DNA of 64,000 nucleotides from UA16 sp002292325 (GTDB lineage Bacteria; Bacteroidota; Bacteroidia; Flavobacteriales_D; Sanyastnellaceae): positions 186,001 to 250,000 of the forward strand of contig CALSRC010000010.1 of NCBI GenBank assembly GCA_943788645.1. Direction: 5' to 3'. Below are positions 53,515 to 63,026 of the stretch, in pieces. The notes beneath the pieces were generated by a model, which was not told the origin of the DNA, searched no databases, and saw only the letters and a program-made list of their open reading frames with translations. Position numbers and translations under genes: made by a program. Position 1 is the stretch's first letter; each line of letters starts with the position of its first letter.

Positions 53515-55908
53515 GTGGAATTTTTGAACGAACTAAACGAGGCTCAAAAAGCCGCGGCCACCCATAAGGATGGTCCGCTCATGGTCATCGCTGGTGCAGG
53601 CTCTGGAAAAACGCGCGTGCTCACCTATCGCATTGCCCACCTCATCGCACAAGGGGTAGATCCCTTCTCTATCCTAGCGCTAACCTTTACAAACAAGGCG
53701 GCCCGGGAAATGAAAGAGCGAATTGGAACAGTCATTGGCGAAGGCGAGGCTCGGAACATTTGGATGGGAACTTTTCACAGCATCTTCGCCCGCATATTGC
53801 GCATCGAATGCGAACGGATCAATTACCCGCGCAACTTCACAATTTTCGACACCCAGGACAGCCGGTCACTCATTAAAGACATTGTTAAAGGACTCGGGTT
53901 GGATGACAAAGTGTACAAGCCCGCAAGCATCCAATCGCGAATCAGCAACGCCAAGAACAACCTAATCGATGCTGCCGGGTATGCGGATCATGCCGAGATC
54001 ATGTCCGAAGATCACCAAGCCGGGAGGCCGAGAATTTCGGAAGTATACCGTGCATATGAGAGTCGATGTTTCCGAGCTCATGCCATGGACTTCGACGACC
54101 TGCTTTTCAAAATGAATATTTTGCTTCGAGACTTCCCGGATTTACTCCTGAAGTATCAGCACAAATTTTTGTACATCTTGGTCGATGAGTACCAAGACAC
54201 CAATTTCGCGCAATACCTCATCATTAAGCAACTCGCTGCGCTGCGCGAAAATCTCTGTGTCGTGGGAGACGACGCTCAGTCTATTTATGGTTTTCGTGGA
54301 GCGAACATCCAGAACATTTTTAATTTCAAAAAAGACTACCCTGATTTTGCACTTTATAAACTTGAGCAAAATTACCGGAGTACGAAGTATATCGTGGACG
54401 CCGCCAATAGCGTCATCGCGAATAACAAGGAGCAAATTGAGAAAGTCGTTTGGACGGCCAATGACGAAGGAGAGCGAATCAATGTTCACCGATGCTACAG
54501 CGACCATGAAGAAGGTCGTTGGACTTCGACGCAAATGTTTGACTTGCACAACCAGCAACAACAACATTGGTACAGCATGGCCATCTTGTACCGAACCAAT
54601 GCGCAGTCCCGTTCATTTGAGGAGAGTCTTCGCAAGCTGAACATCCCCTATCGAATTTACGGGGGGCTGTCGTTTTATCAACGAAAGGAGATCAAGGACC
54701 TCATCGCGTACTTCCGCTTGACGGCTAACCCACGGGACGATGAAGCGTTGAAGCGGGTCATCAATTACCCCGCACGCGGAATTGGCAAGACCACCATGGA
54801 TCGTCTCTTGGTGGAATCCGCTGAACGCGATGTGAGCATCTGGGATTTACTCACTGACGATCTCACTCCGCTCACAAGCATCAAAGGAGCTTCCCTCAAA
54901 AAGACGTTGGATTTCGTCCAAATGATGCGCGGTTTTCGCGCAGAAATGGAAAAAAAGGATGCCCATGATTTGGGCATGCACATCGCCAAACACACGGGGC
55001 TCGTTCACACGCTCTACCAAGACAAAACTCCAGAAGGTGTGGCTCGGTACGACAACTTGCAAGAATTGCTGAACGGCATGAAGTCCTTCGTAGAACAAGC
55101 GAGGGAAACCAACCCCGATGAAACGGCCTCCTTGGGCGATTTCCTGATGGATGTAGCCCTTCTTACCGATGCCGATCAAGACGATGGAGACGACAACAAA
55201 GTCAGTCTGATGACCATCCATGCGGCCAAAGGGCTGGAATTCGATCACGTATTCGTTGTGGGCCTGGAGGAAGAGCTGTTTCCTTCGACCATGGCGTTGC
55301 AGTCGCGCAGCGACCTCGAAGAAGAACGAAGGTTGTTCTATGTCGCATTGACTCGCGCAAAAAAATCCTGCTCTCTGAGCTATGCCTTGACCCGCTACAA
55401 ATGGGGTCAATTGATACAGGCTGAGCCGAGTCGCTTCATTGAAGAAATCAATCCCGACTGTGTCATCATGCCTTCTACCCAAGACGCAAAACCCAATCCT
55501 TTTGCTGGAGGCACAGACTTTTCTGCTCAGCGGCAGTCTTGGCAGCAAATGGGCAGCTCCAAAGCATCGGATGCGTTCAACCGAATGGCCACGAAGAAAA
55601 CGGCAAGTCAGCAACCAGCCGTTACTCCATTTAAAAAGAAAGCCACTCCTGCCCCTCCTGTTTCACCTACCGGAAAGCAGATGAAACCCGTGGCTCAAAC
55701 GCCCGGCTCTGCAGCTTCGAATGATGCACCCATTGCATCGAGCGGGATCGCAGAAGGAACAAAAGTTTGGCATGAAAAATTTGGTAAAGGCAAGGTCTTG
55801 CGGATAGAAGGAGTTGCACCGAACGAAAAGGCAACGGTCTTTTTCCCGAATGCAGGGCAGAAGCAATTGTTGCTCAAATTCGCCAAACTTGAAAGACGGG
55901 AAGGATGA
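53515..55908 (+). CDS. UvrD/PcrA-type superfamily I DNA helicase
   Basis: A 3'-5' DNA helicase for excision repair and replication restart, 797 residues. All SF1A motifs are in order: GAGSGKTR (I), LTFTNKAAREM (Ia), DEYQDTN (II), GDDAQSIYGFRGA (III), LEQNYRST (IV), TIHAAKGLEFDHVFVVGLE (V) and LFYVALTRAKK (VI). The Pro/Lys-rich linker after residue 660 leads to a C-terminal Tudor-like module (VWHEKFGKGKVLRIEG), which in PcrA contacts RNA polymerase. The start is GTG at 53515, just after an in-frame stop. It overlaps the next gene by 4 bases. Confidence 0.95.
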   Translation: MEFLNELNEAQKAAATHKDGPLMVIAGAGSGKTRVLTYRIAHLIAQGVDPFSILALTFTNKAAREMKERIGTVIGEGEARNIWMGTFHSIFARILRIECERINYPRNFTIFDTQDSRSLIKDIVKGLGLDDKVYKPASIQSRISNAKNNLIDAAGYADHAEIMSEDHQAGRPRISEVYRAYESRCFRAHAMDFDDLLFKMNILLRDFPDLLLKYQHKFLYILVDEYQDTNFAQYLIIKQLAALRENLCVVGDDAQSIYGFRGANIQNIFNFKKDYPDFALYKLEQNYRSTKYIVDAANSVIANNKEQIEKVVWTANDEGERINVHRCYSDHEEGRWTSTQMFDLHNQQQQHWYSMAILYRTNAQSRSFEESLRKLNIPYRIYGGLSFYQRKEIKDLIAYFRLTANPRDDEALKRVINYPARGIGKTTMDRLLVESAERDVSIWDLLTDDLTPLTSIKGASLKKTLDFVQMMRGFRAEMEKKDAHDLGMHIAKHTGLVHTLYQDKTPEGVARYDNLQELLNGMKSFVEQARETNPDETASLGDFLMDVALLTDADQDDGDDNKVSLMTIHAAKGLEFDHVFVVGLEEELFPSTMALQSRSDLEEERRLFYVALTRAKKSCSLSYALTRYKWGQLIQAEPSRFIEEINPDCVIMPSTQDAKPNPFAGGTDFSAQRQSWQQMGSSKASDAFNRMATKKTASQQPAVTPFKKKATPAPPVSPTGKQMKPVAQTPGSAASNDAPIASSGIAEGTKVWHEKFGKGKVLRIEGVAPNEKATVFFPNAGQKQLLLKFAKLERREG

Positions 55909-56582
55909 TGATCGCATTCACCCCAATCTACCGAGGACCGCTGCTGGTCTGCTCGCTCGTCCTTGCCTTTGCAAGCGTGAGCTGCAAGGGGGGAAGCGAT
56001 GGTGCGCTCACCCTGAACGTGGAAGTGCTTCACGCATACGATGATGCACCCCTGAACGAAATGGATTTGGAACTCGAACAGCGCATCCTTCAAAATGGTG
56101 TTTTAAATGGGAACTATCAATGGATAGGCTCAGCAACGAGCGACGAGACGGGGCTTGCTTCGTTTCAATTTGAGCGATTCAATGCACTGGATTATCAGCT
56201 CAATCTCCTGGAGGCAGACTGGTTTCAGCGGTCCGAACAGATCAATCCAGACGATTTCATTGAGACCAATGAAGTGAGTATCGTCATCCATGCTACGCCA
56301 AAGGGCACAGTAAGAATCCAACTGATCAACGCGGCTCCCAACGATGAAAATGATCAAATCTCATTCCGATTACTGAATAGCCCTGGAGAATACCCCACGT
56401 GCTCCAACGATTGGGATTCATACACAGGACTGAATGTCAATGTAGAACGCACCTGCGATATCGAGGCCGACCGCTACCTTCCTTTTCGGTACACGGTTTT
56501 CAAAAATGGCGAAACCTTGGAAACGGTCGATTCCATTTGGGTAGCACGCGGAATCCTCACTGAACTTGTTATTCCTTGGTAA
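55905..56582 (+). CDS. Hypothetical lipoprotein
   Basis: A 225-aa protein with a lipoprotein signal (LVLAFASVSC, Cys at about residue 27). The mature part looks like two beta-sandwich modules (GALTLNVEVLHAYDDAPL resembles a carboxypeptidase-regulatory-like start; GTVRIQLINAAPND). No catalytic motif. It overlaps the helicase gene by 4 bases and ends 2 bases before the esterase gene, so it is co-transcribed. Function unknown. Confidence 0.65.
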   Translation: MMIAFTPIYRGPLLVCSLVLAFASVSCKGGSDGALTLNVEVLHAYDDAPLNEMDLELEQRILQNGVLNGNYQWIGSATSDETGLASFQFERFNALDYQLNLLEADWFQRSEQINPDDFIETNEVSIVIHATPKGTVRIQLINAAPNDENDQISFRLLNSPGEYPTCSNDWDSYTGLNVNVERTCDIEADRYLPFRYTVFKNGETLETVDSIWVARGILTELVIPW

Positions 56583-56584
56583 CC

Positions 56585-57238
56585 ATGACACGCCTTCGCT
56601 CACACAGTTTCACCGTTGCCAAAACAGCGCGTTTCTTTACGCTCGGCCCCCCTATTGGGGAAGCGAAAGGCGTGATGGTTGCGCTGCACGGATACGGTCA
56701 ACTCCCGGAGTTTTTCCTTCGAAAGTTCACGGCGATCGCCGAGGCCGGGTGGGCGGTAATCGCACCGGAGGGAATGCACCGATTTTATCTAGAAGGTGCT
56801 CATGGAAGAGTGGGCGCCTCTTGGATGACCAAGGAGGCGCGGGAATCAGACATTGAGGATTATGTAACGTATCTCGATCAACTGATGACCGAGCTCAAGC
56901 TCCTCGATATACGCCCCGTGTTGCTTGGATTTTCACAAGGCGTTGCAACAGCCTCCCGCTGGGCCGCGCTCGGTCAAACCTCATTTTCTCGATTGATCTT
57001 ATGGGCCGGAGTATTCCCCCCTGACTATCCGTGGGAAACGGGGTGGAGTCGACTGAACGGCCTGCCAATCGATATCGCTCTGGGAACAGAGGATCCTTTT
57101 TTTGGATCTGAATTGATGAGCGACACCGCAACAATTCTACATGGCAAATCCATTGATTATCGAACGCATTCCTTCGAAGGAGGCCATGCCATCGAACCTC
57201 ATTTGCTTTTTCAACTTCTCGAAACCTCACGGCCTTGA
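56585..57238 (+). CDS. Alpha/beta-hydrolase (phospholipase/carboxylesterase-like)
   Basis: A 217-aa cytoplasmic hydrolase. The oxyanion region is VALHGYGQ, the nucleophile elbow GFSQG (Ser at about 127) and the catalytic His in FEGGHAI; the Asp is in GTEDPFF. These match the YpfH/carboxylesterase group of small serine esterases. Substrate unknown. The start is the ATG at 56585, 2 bases after the lipoprotein gene. Confidence 0.85.
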   Translation: MTRLRSHSFTVAKTARFFTLGPPIGEAKGVMVALHGYGQLPEFFLRKFTAIAEAGWAVIAPEGMHRFYLEGAHGRVGASWMTKEARESDIEDYVTYLDQLMTELKLLDIRPVLLGFSQGVATASRWAALGQTSFSRLILWAGVFPPDYPWETGWSRLNGLPIDIALGTEDPFFGSELMSDTATILHGKSIDYRTHSFEGGHAIEPHLLFQLLETSRP

Positions 57239-57274
57239 GACCCATCTCTTAATTTTGTCAGAAACCGCAGCATT

Positions 57275-59080
57275 ATGAGTTTAACTTTCGAGCAAATAGC
57301 ACTCTGCATTTGTGCACTCTTCCTGAGCATTCTAGCCCCTGCTCAGCATCTCACTTGGCCTCACGAATTGGGACGCGCAGAACAGCGACATGTCGAGCGA
57401 CATGGCTTTGAGCCGATTCAATCAAGGGGCATTGAAACGCCCCCGCCATTCGATAGTCTCCGAACTGCTGCCGAATGGGAGGAGGTGGAAGCGCTTACGA
57501 TTGCCTGGACTTCGTTTCCATGCATCCAAAAGCAGATCGTCGCCGCGGCGAAACAGGAATGCAATGTGATCATTTTTGCCGATAACCCATCTGATGTAGA
57601 AAACTACCTCACCACCTCCATTTGCGGCGGTGCGTTGGATTTGGAAAACATCGACATCGTTGATGCAGAATACAATTCAATATGGATTCGAGACTATGGC
57701 GCCAATACGGTTTATGGGAGCTGGAACGACAATCGAATCTTGGTCGACTGGAAGTACAACCGGCCCCGGCCCGAAGACGACATCATTCCCGATGTCCTGG
57801 GAGAAGCCATGGGCATTGATGTTTACAGCACAACGGCTGAACCCACCGACTTAATGAACACCGGGGGCAATTGGATGTCTGATGGATTCGGAACGGCCTT
57901 TGCCTCTGAACTCGTCCTGGATGAAAACGACGGAGGGAGCACTTGGTGGACGGACTACCCGGATCACAGCGAAAGTGAAATCGATCAAATCGTCAGCGAT
58001 TTTCATGGTGTAGAAACGTACATCAAAATGCCGAATTTGCCATTTGACGGCATTCATCACATCGACATGCACATGAAGTTGCTCGATGAGAGCACGTTGC
58101 TCTTGGCTGAATACCCAGAAGGCGTTGCCGATGGACCTCAAATCAATGCCAATTTGGAATACATCTTATCGAATTACACCACGCGGTGGGGCACACCGTT
58201 CGATGTCATTCGCATTCCAAGTCCTCCAGAGCAAGGCTTTGGAGGGGGCTATCCCGATCAAAACGGGTGGTACTTGACGTATACCAATTCGGTCTTTGTG
58301 AACAACACGGTTTTGCTTCCCACGTACTACACCGAATACGACACCACGGCCATACAGATTTACCAAGAAGCTCTACCTGGCTACGAAATTGTCGGAATCG
58401 ATTGTGACAACAACGGATCAGCGATTATCTCTTTGAGCGGGGCCATTCATTGCATCACCCACACAGTTGGTGTGGAGGATCCATTGATGATCAGTCACCT
58501 TCCACTGCCCGACACAGAAGACGACCAGAATGAGTATCCCGTTGAGGCTTACATCAGCCACCGCAGCGGCATCACGTCCGCGACACTGCACTGGAGTGCA
58601 GATTTAAACGGCAATTGGAACTCCGAAACCATGAACCCCCTGGATGAAAACGGCAACTGGACCGCCAGCATCCCTGCGCATCCTCAGGGCACCACCCTCT
58701 ATTACTATGTAGAATCCGTTGCCAATTCCGGAAAAACAGGGACGCGACCGATGCCCGCACCTGAAGGCTGGTGGTCGTTTCAGGTCTTCGATCCGAGCGT
58801 TGGAATGGATGAATTCGCAGTCTCTCCTTTGCTCTCGGCATTCCCCAACCCTGCCGGAGCGATTACCTGTATTCCAGTTGATTTAGACCGTGGTACGCAA
58901 ACTGAGCTTGTACTCCTCAATGCCCTGGGTGAAACGGTTGAAGTCATTCAGAGCGGTTGGTTATCCGCTGGGTCTCATAAATTGTTCCTGCACGCCGATC
59001 GTCATTCTGCTGGGGCCTACCTGCTCGTCCTGCGAACGGCCCAAGGCGGCATGTGGAGTCAGCGCTTATTTGTACTCTGA
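57275..59080 (+). CDS. Secreted agmatine deiminase/peptidylarginine deiminase-family protein with T9SS sorting domain
   Basis: A 601-aa exported enzyme that should hydrolyse a guanidino group (agmatine or peptidyl arginine) to a ureido group and ammonia. A signal peptide (LCICALFLSILAPAQ) precedes the deiminase domain (about 45-400). Catalytic parts are WIRDYGAN (Asp), HIDMHMKL (His) and GAIHCITH (Cys). A beta-sandwich domain (about 425-510) and a type A T9SS domain (AFPNPAG, ending QRLFVL) follow. Surface or secreted deiminases of this type include the Porphyromonas enzyme, but specificity cannot be read here. A truncated relative lies at 6101-6469. Confidence 0.88.
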   Translation: MSLTFEQIALCICALFLSILAPAQHLTWPHELGRAEQRHVERHGFEPIQSRGIETPPPFDSLRTAAEWEEVEALTIAWTSFPCIQKQIVAAAKQECNVIIFADNPSDVENYLTTSICGGALDLENIDIVDAEYNSIWIRDYGANTVYGSWNDNRILVDWKYNRPRPEDDIIPDVLGEAMGIDVYSTTAEPTDLMNTGGNWMSDGFGTAFASELVLDENDGGSTWWTDYPDHSESEIDQIVSDFHGVETYIKMPNLPFDGIHHIDMHMKLLDESTLLLAEYPEGVADGPQINANLEYILSNYTTRWGTPFDVIRIPSPPEQGFGGGYPDQNGWYLTYTNSVFVNNTVLLPTYYTEYDTTAIQIYQEALPGYEIVGIDCDNNGSAIISLSGAIHCITHTVGVEDPLMISHLPLPDTEDDQNEYPVEAYISHRSGITSATLHWSADLNGNWNSETMNPLDENGNWTASIPAHPQGTTLYYYVESVANSGKTGTRPMPAPEGWWSFQVFDPSVGMDEFAVSPLLSAFPNPAGAITCIPVDLDRGTQTELVLLNALGETVEVIQSGWLSAGSHKLFLHADRHSAGAYLLVLRTAQGGMWSQRLFVL

Positions 59081-59161
59081 TAACCTCATTCCCTAATAAA
59101 CTGCTGCAATCATTTTGGTCAAATTGTTCCTGATTTCAAGCACACTGTAGTCGATATTGAA

Positions 59162-59539
59162 ATGAAAAAGTTAGACAACGTGCACACAGACCGTTTTTAT
59201 ACAGACCTCGTGCTCAATGGTCACTTAATTGAAGAAACCGTTGAAGGTCAAAATGAAGAAGGGGAGTGGTCCACCTTTTATGGTTTTGATGACGCCGTAA
59301 ATGAGGCACCATACGAAAATGTCACACTCAACGATCATGGCATTGCTTATTACGCCCATGAAGGCAAAGTGTATCAACTGGTCGTCTTCATAAAGAATTT
59401 CGAAGGCACGGGGGTGAATGTACTGGAGGCCGACGAAATCAAAGAACTGGCCGGGAGGCTATTGGAAGAATCAAATGATTTAGGCTATTCCGAAGCTGAG
59501 TTCTATGAAAAAGAGCCCTGGGCAATAGGGCTACTCTGA
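59162..59539 (+). CDS. Hypothetical protein, 125 aa
   Basis: An acidic soluble protein beginning MKKLDNVHTDRFYTDLVLNG. No signal peptide or membrane segment is visible and I do not recognise the family. The regular pattern and a conserved-looking core (YGFDDAVNEAPYENVTLNDH) suggest a real gene. It stands alone between the deiminase and the convergent Bax-inhibitor gene. Bases 59540-59662 show nothing further. Confidence 0.55.
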   Translation: MKKLDNVHTDRFYTDLVLNGHLIEETVEGQNEEGEWSTFYGFDDAVNEAPYENVTLNDHGIAYYAHEGKVYQLVVFIKNFEGTGVNVLEADEIKELAGRLLEESNDLGYSEAEFYEKEPWAIGLL

Positions 59540-59662
59540 AGGCCAAAGGCCCCATCTTCGAGTGGACCCATAAAGTCTTCTGACAAAGCGGCACACTCTA
59601 CAACGAGCGCCTCGTCTTCTTGCGTCAAAAGTTTAAAGGTCAAATAGTAGAATATGTGCCGA

Positions 59663-60388
59663 TCAGTTTCGCCGGCCTAGCAAACGCAGGAGGAACAAGA
59701 ATAAGTTCACAAAATCCAAGTAGAGACTTGTTGCACCGAGAATAGCCAACTTGGAAGCCGTTTCTGATCCGGATTCAATTCCCGCTGCAATGCGCTTCAG
59801 CTTTTGAGTATCATAGGCGATGAGCCCCGTAAAAATCAGGACTCCGCCAATGCTGATGATGAAATCCAAAGAGGACGAGCCAATGAACCAATTCACAAAA
59901 CTCGCGAGAATGATACCAATGAGCGCCATCATCAACAAACTCCCAAAACGGGTAAGATCTGTCTTCGTTGTATATCCTACGACCGCCATCACAGCAAAAG
60001 TTGCAGCTGTAATCACAAAAACCTGTGCAATGCTCGACATGGTATAAACCAAGAAAATGAAGCTCAGCGACATCCCCATCACTGCACTAAAGGTCAAGAA
60101 CAACAACGTCAAGGCCATGGAAGACCATTTTTGAAAACCCAGATTCATCGCCAAAATGAAGCCAAAGGGAGCGAGCATCACCACCCATCCTAACCCACTC
60201 ATTCCTCCGGTCTCTGCGTTGAATAACTGGGCAATGAAGCCCGATTCAACGGTGTAGTAAGCTGCGGTGGCCGTCATGACCAAGCCGGCTACCATCCAAC
60301 TAAAGACATTCGCAATAAACCGGGAGACAACCGATTCATCCTGAATCAGAGCATCGTCAACTATTCGTGGTGCGTTAAATCGTATCAT
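59663..60388 (-). CDS. Bax inhibitor-1/YccA-family membrane protein
   Basis: A 241-aa inner-membrane protein with seven hydrophobic helices (for example SWMVAGLVMTATAAYYTV, FVITAATFAVMAVVGY, LYLDFVNLFLFLLRLLG). The family includes pH-gated calcium-leak channels and the FtsH modulator YccA. The start is the ATG at 60388 (MIRFNAPRIVDDALIQDESV). Length and helix number are normal. Confidence 0.92.
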   Translation of the reverse strand: MIRFNAPRIVDDALIQDESVVSRFIANVFSWMVAGLVMTATAAYYTVESGFIAQLFNAETGGMSGLGWVVMLAPFGFILAMNLGFQKWSSMALTLLFLTFSAVMGMSLSFIFLVYTMSSIAQVFVITAATFAVMAVVGYTTKTDLTRFGSLLMMALIGIILASFVNWFIGSSSLDFIISIGGVLIFTGLIAYDTQKLKRIAAGIESGSETASKLAILGATSLYLDFVNLFLFLLRLLGRRN

Positions 60389-60478
60389 GGAACAAAGTTG
60401 AGCAAAAACCTTTAAATCCGAAAGCGTCTGGAAAGCCAAAAAAACCTACTGCAAAATTGGAACAACAAGGAAAGCAGG

Positions 60479-61090
60479 CTAGCCTCGGCCGTACATGGAA
60501 CCAATGGCCAATCGCATGAACTCTTCACGGGTTTTGGGGTCCTCGAGAAACAAGCCTGTAAACGCACTCGTGGTCGTGATCGTATTCTGCTTTTCCACTC
60601 CGCGCATCTGCATACATAAATGACGCGCCTCTATCACCACAGCTACACCTTTCGCTCCGAGGGTCTCTTGGAGGCAGTTGCGGACTTGTTCCGTCAAACG
60701 CTCTTGTACTTGGAGGCGGCGCGAAAAAGCATCCACCACGCGGGGAATTTTGCTCAAGCCTACGATCTTACCATTCGGGATGTAAGCTACATGCGCTTTA
60801 CCAAAAAACGGCAGCATATGGTGCTCACAGAGGCTGTACACCTCTATATCACGAACCAAAACCATCTCATCGCTGGGCTCGGTGAAAAGTGCACTGCGCA
60901 ATATTTCTCCTGGGTCAACACCATTTCCTGAGGTCAATACGGCCATGGCCTTGGCAGCACGCTCAGGTGTTTTCAGCAATCCTTCACGTTGAGGATCTTC
61001 ACCAATGCGTTCCAATATTTCTGCGAATGAGCCTGTCAAATCGTTCACCGCATCCTCGTCCCAAATATCTTTTCTTTCGTAAATAGCCAT
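60479..61090 (-). CDS. folE: GTP cyclohydrolase I
   Basis: Converts GTP to dihydroneopterin triphosphate, entry to folate and, with QueD, to queuosine. It has 203 residues. The zinc ligands are in YSLCEHHMLPFFGKAH (Cys, His) and ARHLCMQMRG (Cys); the last parts (TTSAFTGLFLEDP) are standard. The start is the ATG at 61090, which shares its A with the queD stop (TGATG), so translation is coupled. Confidence 0.97.
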   Translation of the reverse strand: MAIYERKDIWDEDAVNDLTGSFAEILERIGEDPQREGLLKTPERAAKAMAVLTSGNGVDPGEILRSALFTEPSDEMVLVRDIEVYSLCEHHMLPFFGKAHVAYIPNGKIVGLSKIPRVVDAFSRRLQVQERLTEQVRNCLQETLGAKGVAVVIEARHLCMQMRGVEKQNTITTTSAFTGLFLEDPKTREEFMRLAIGSMYGRG

Positions 61091-61512
61091 CAAGATTCTC
61101 CGTAATAATCTGCGTAATTGTTTTCTGTTTCGAACACACGAACGCGCTCAAGGGAACAACCGTTCTGACTGACAATTGGTTCAAGTTGCTCCCAAATACC
61201 GATAACCAAATTTTCCACCGACGTCTGCCTCCCTTTGAGCCATGGCACATCCATGTTCAAGTTTTTGTGATCTAAAGGTTCCTCAACGTATTTACGGATC
61301 ATCGCTTTGAGGTCCGTGAAATTGATGAAATACCCCGTATCCTCATCAATTGCTCCCCGCACGGTAACATAAACCTCGTAATTATGCCCGTGCCAATTGG
61401 GGTTGGCGCATTTGCCAAAAACTTCAAAGTTCTTGTCGGCATCCCACTGCTCGTTCCAGAGTTTGTGAGCGGCATTGAACCGGGCGCGACGGGTGATGGT
61501 AACTTGTTTCAT
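61090..61512 (-). CDS. queD: 6-pyruvoyltetrahydropterin synthase/QueD family
   Basis: Converts dihydroneopterin triphosphate to 6-carboxytetrahydropterin (queuosine route). It has 140 residues from the ATG at 61512. Zinc ligands are in FNAAHKLW (His) and WHGHNYEV (two His); the catalytic Cys is in FGKCANPNWHGH, and the end has FETENNYADYYG. Its product route shares substrate with folE directly downstream. A TATCTTTG -7-like box lies at 61525-61532. hldD is divergent. Confidence 0.93.
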   Translation of the reverse strand: MKQVTITRRARFNAAHKLWNEQWDADKNFEVFGKCANPNWHGHNYEVYVTVRGAIDEDTGYFINFTDLKAMIRKYVEEPLDHKNLNMDVPWLKGRQTSVENLVIGIWEQLEPIVSQNGCSLERVRVFETENNYADYYGES

Positions 61513-61560
61513 CGGAATCAGCCGCAAAGATACGCGATGCCAGTTTCTTACCTTTACACC

Positions 61561-62556
61561 ATGATTGCAATCACAGGAGCCGCTGGATTTATTGGCAGTG
61601 CCCTCGCGACCCGTCTCAACGAAGCGAGATTTTTTGATTTGGTGTTGGTTGACGACTTCAGTCGAGCTGATAAAACAGCGAATCACGCCGAAACAACATG
61701 CACGGCAAAAGTTGATCGCAGCGAGTTCATTGATTGGCTTGCAGAAAACGAAAGCCAAGTCCAATTCATCTTTCACTTGGGCGCTCGAACAGACACCACG
61801 GAGCAGAACAAAGCGATTTTTGATGAGCTCAATGAGGCCTACAGCCAGCAGATTTGGAATGCATGCGTCGAATACGGTCTTCCTTTGGTCTACGCATCAT
61901 CGGCCGCAACTTATGGGGGCGGAGAACATGGATACCGGGATGATCATGCTTGTGTGGAACATTTGCAACCGCTCAATCCCTATGGCCTTTCAAAAAACAA
62001 CTTCGACCGATGGGCGCTCGCTCAGGCGGAAGGCGGGAACGCCCCGTATTTTTGGGCAGGGCTCAAGTTTTTCAATGTCTTCGGCCCCAACGAATTTCAC
62101 AAAGGGCGCATGGCCAGTGTTGTGTTCCACACGTTCAATCAGGTAAAAGCGACAGGTGCCATGAAGCTATTTCGTTCTCACCGAGCGGATTATGTTGACG
62201 GAGGGCAAACCCGGGATTTTGTTTACGTCAAGGATTTGGTCGACGTATGCCTCTTTTTAATGCACCACCGCCGTCCATCTTCCAACGGTCTTTATAACCT
62301 GGGTACAGGAGAAGCACGAACCTTTTTGGATTTGGCAAAAGCCACTTTTGCCGCGATGGACAAAAAACCTGAAATCTCCTTCATTGATACCCCGGAGGAC
62401 ATCCGGGATACTTACCAGTACTTCACGGAAGCTGATATGTCCAAACTTCGGAGCATTGGCTACGATCTACCCTTCAGAACATTGGAGGATGCCATTCTGG
62501 ACTACGTGAAAAACCACCTTGTCCCTGGTTTGCATTGGAAAGCTCCTAGGACTTAA
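61561..62556 (+). CDS. hldD: ADP-L-glycero-D-manno-heptose 6-epimerase
   Basis: Makes ADP-L-glycero-beta-D-manno-heptose for the lipopolysaccharide core. It is an NAD(P)-dependent short-chain dehydrogenase fold of 331 residues: ITGAAGFIGSALATRLN (dinucleotide binding), SSAATYGGGEHGY and NPYGLSKNNFDRW (YxxxK), then VYVKDLVDVCLFLM. The start is the ATG at 61561. It fits the other envelope genes of the window. Confidence 0.93.
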   Translation: MIAITGAAGFIGSALATRLNEARFFDLVLVDDFSRADKTANHAETTCTAKVDRSEFIDWLAENESQVQFIFHLGARTDTTEQNKAIFDELNEAYSQQIWNACVEYGLPLVYASSAATYGGGEHGYRDDHACVEHLQPLNPYGLSKNNFDRWALAQAEGGNAPYFWAGLKFFNVFGPNEFHKGRMASVVFHTFNQVKATGAMKLFRSHRADYVDGGQTRDFVYVKDLVDVCLFLMHHRRPSSNGLYNLGTGEARTFLDLAKATFAAMDKKPEISFIDTPEDIRDTYQYFTEADMSKLRSIGYDLPFRTLEDAILDYVKNHLVPGLHWKAPRT

Positions 62557-62563
62557 AAGGAAG

Positions 62564-62932
62564 CTAGCTCATCCGTTTGTCCCATTCCAACAACTTCTCC
62601 TTGACCGCCCGGAGCCTGGCCAAGAGGGCAGCTGTATCCACGGACTCTGGGGACTCTGTTTCGGCCATTGCCGAAGCAACATCTTTTCTTTTCTTCATGG
62701 CCTTGCGCGCGCCGTCAATGGTATACCCTTGGTCCTTGACGAGCCAAGCGATCTGCTGGATGATCTCCCGGTCGGAGTCGGTATAAAAGCGTTTTCCGCG
62801 TGCATTTGTGCGCGGCTTGAGAATTGAAAATTCCTTCTCCCAATACCTGAGCTGTGAAGCATTCAAACCCAAAGCTTCGGCCACTTCCGTGATCGAGAAA
62901 TACCGTTTTTCAATGGGCTTGTTCAAAGGCAT
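62564..62932 (-). CDS. MerR-family transcriptional regulator
   Basis: A 122-aa DNA-binding protein. The N-terminal winged helix-turn-helix has YFSITEVAEALGLNASQLRYWEKEF, and FYTDSDREIIQQIAWLVKD follows. The rest is helical, with no metal-binding cysteines. This small MerR type is common beside M23 peptidase genes in Bacteroidota, as here. Effector unknown. Confidence 0.9.
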   Translation of the reverse strand: MPLNKPIEKRYFSITEVAEALGLNASQLRYWEKEFSILKPRTNARGKRFYTDSDREIIQQIAWLVKDQGYTIDGARKAMKKRKDVASAMAETESPESVDTAALLARLRAVKEKLLEWDKRMS

Positions 62933-63026
62933 GTCAAAAAAGCTAATGCGTTTGACGGGAAAGATAAGTGAGAAAACAGTAAACCAGTCACAATGAATGA
63001 CCTAACTCTAGAATTATCCTTTCATC

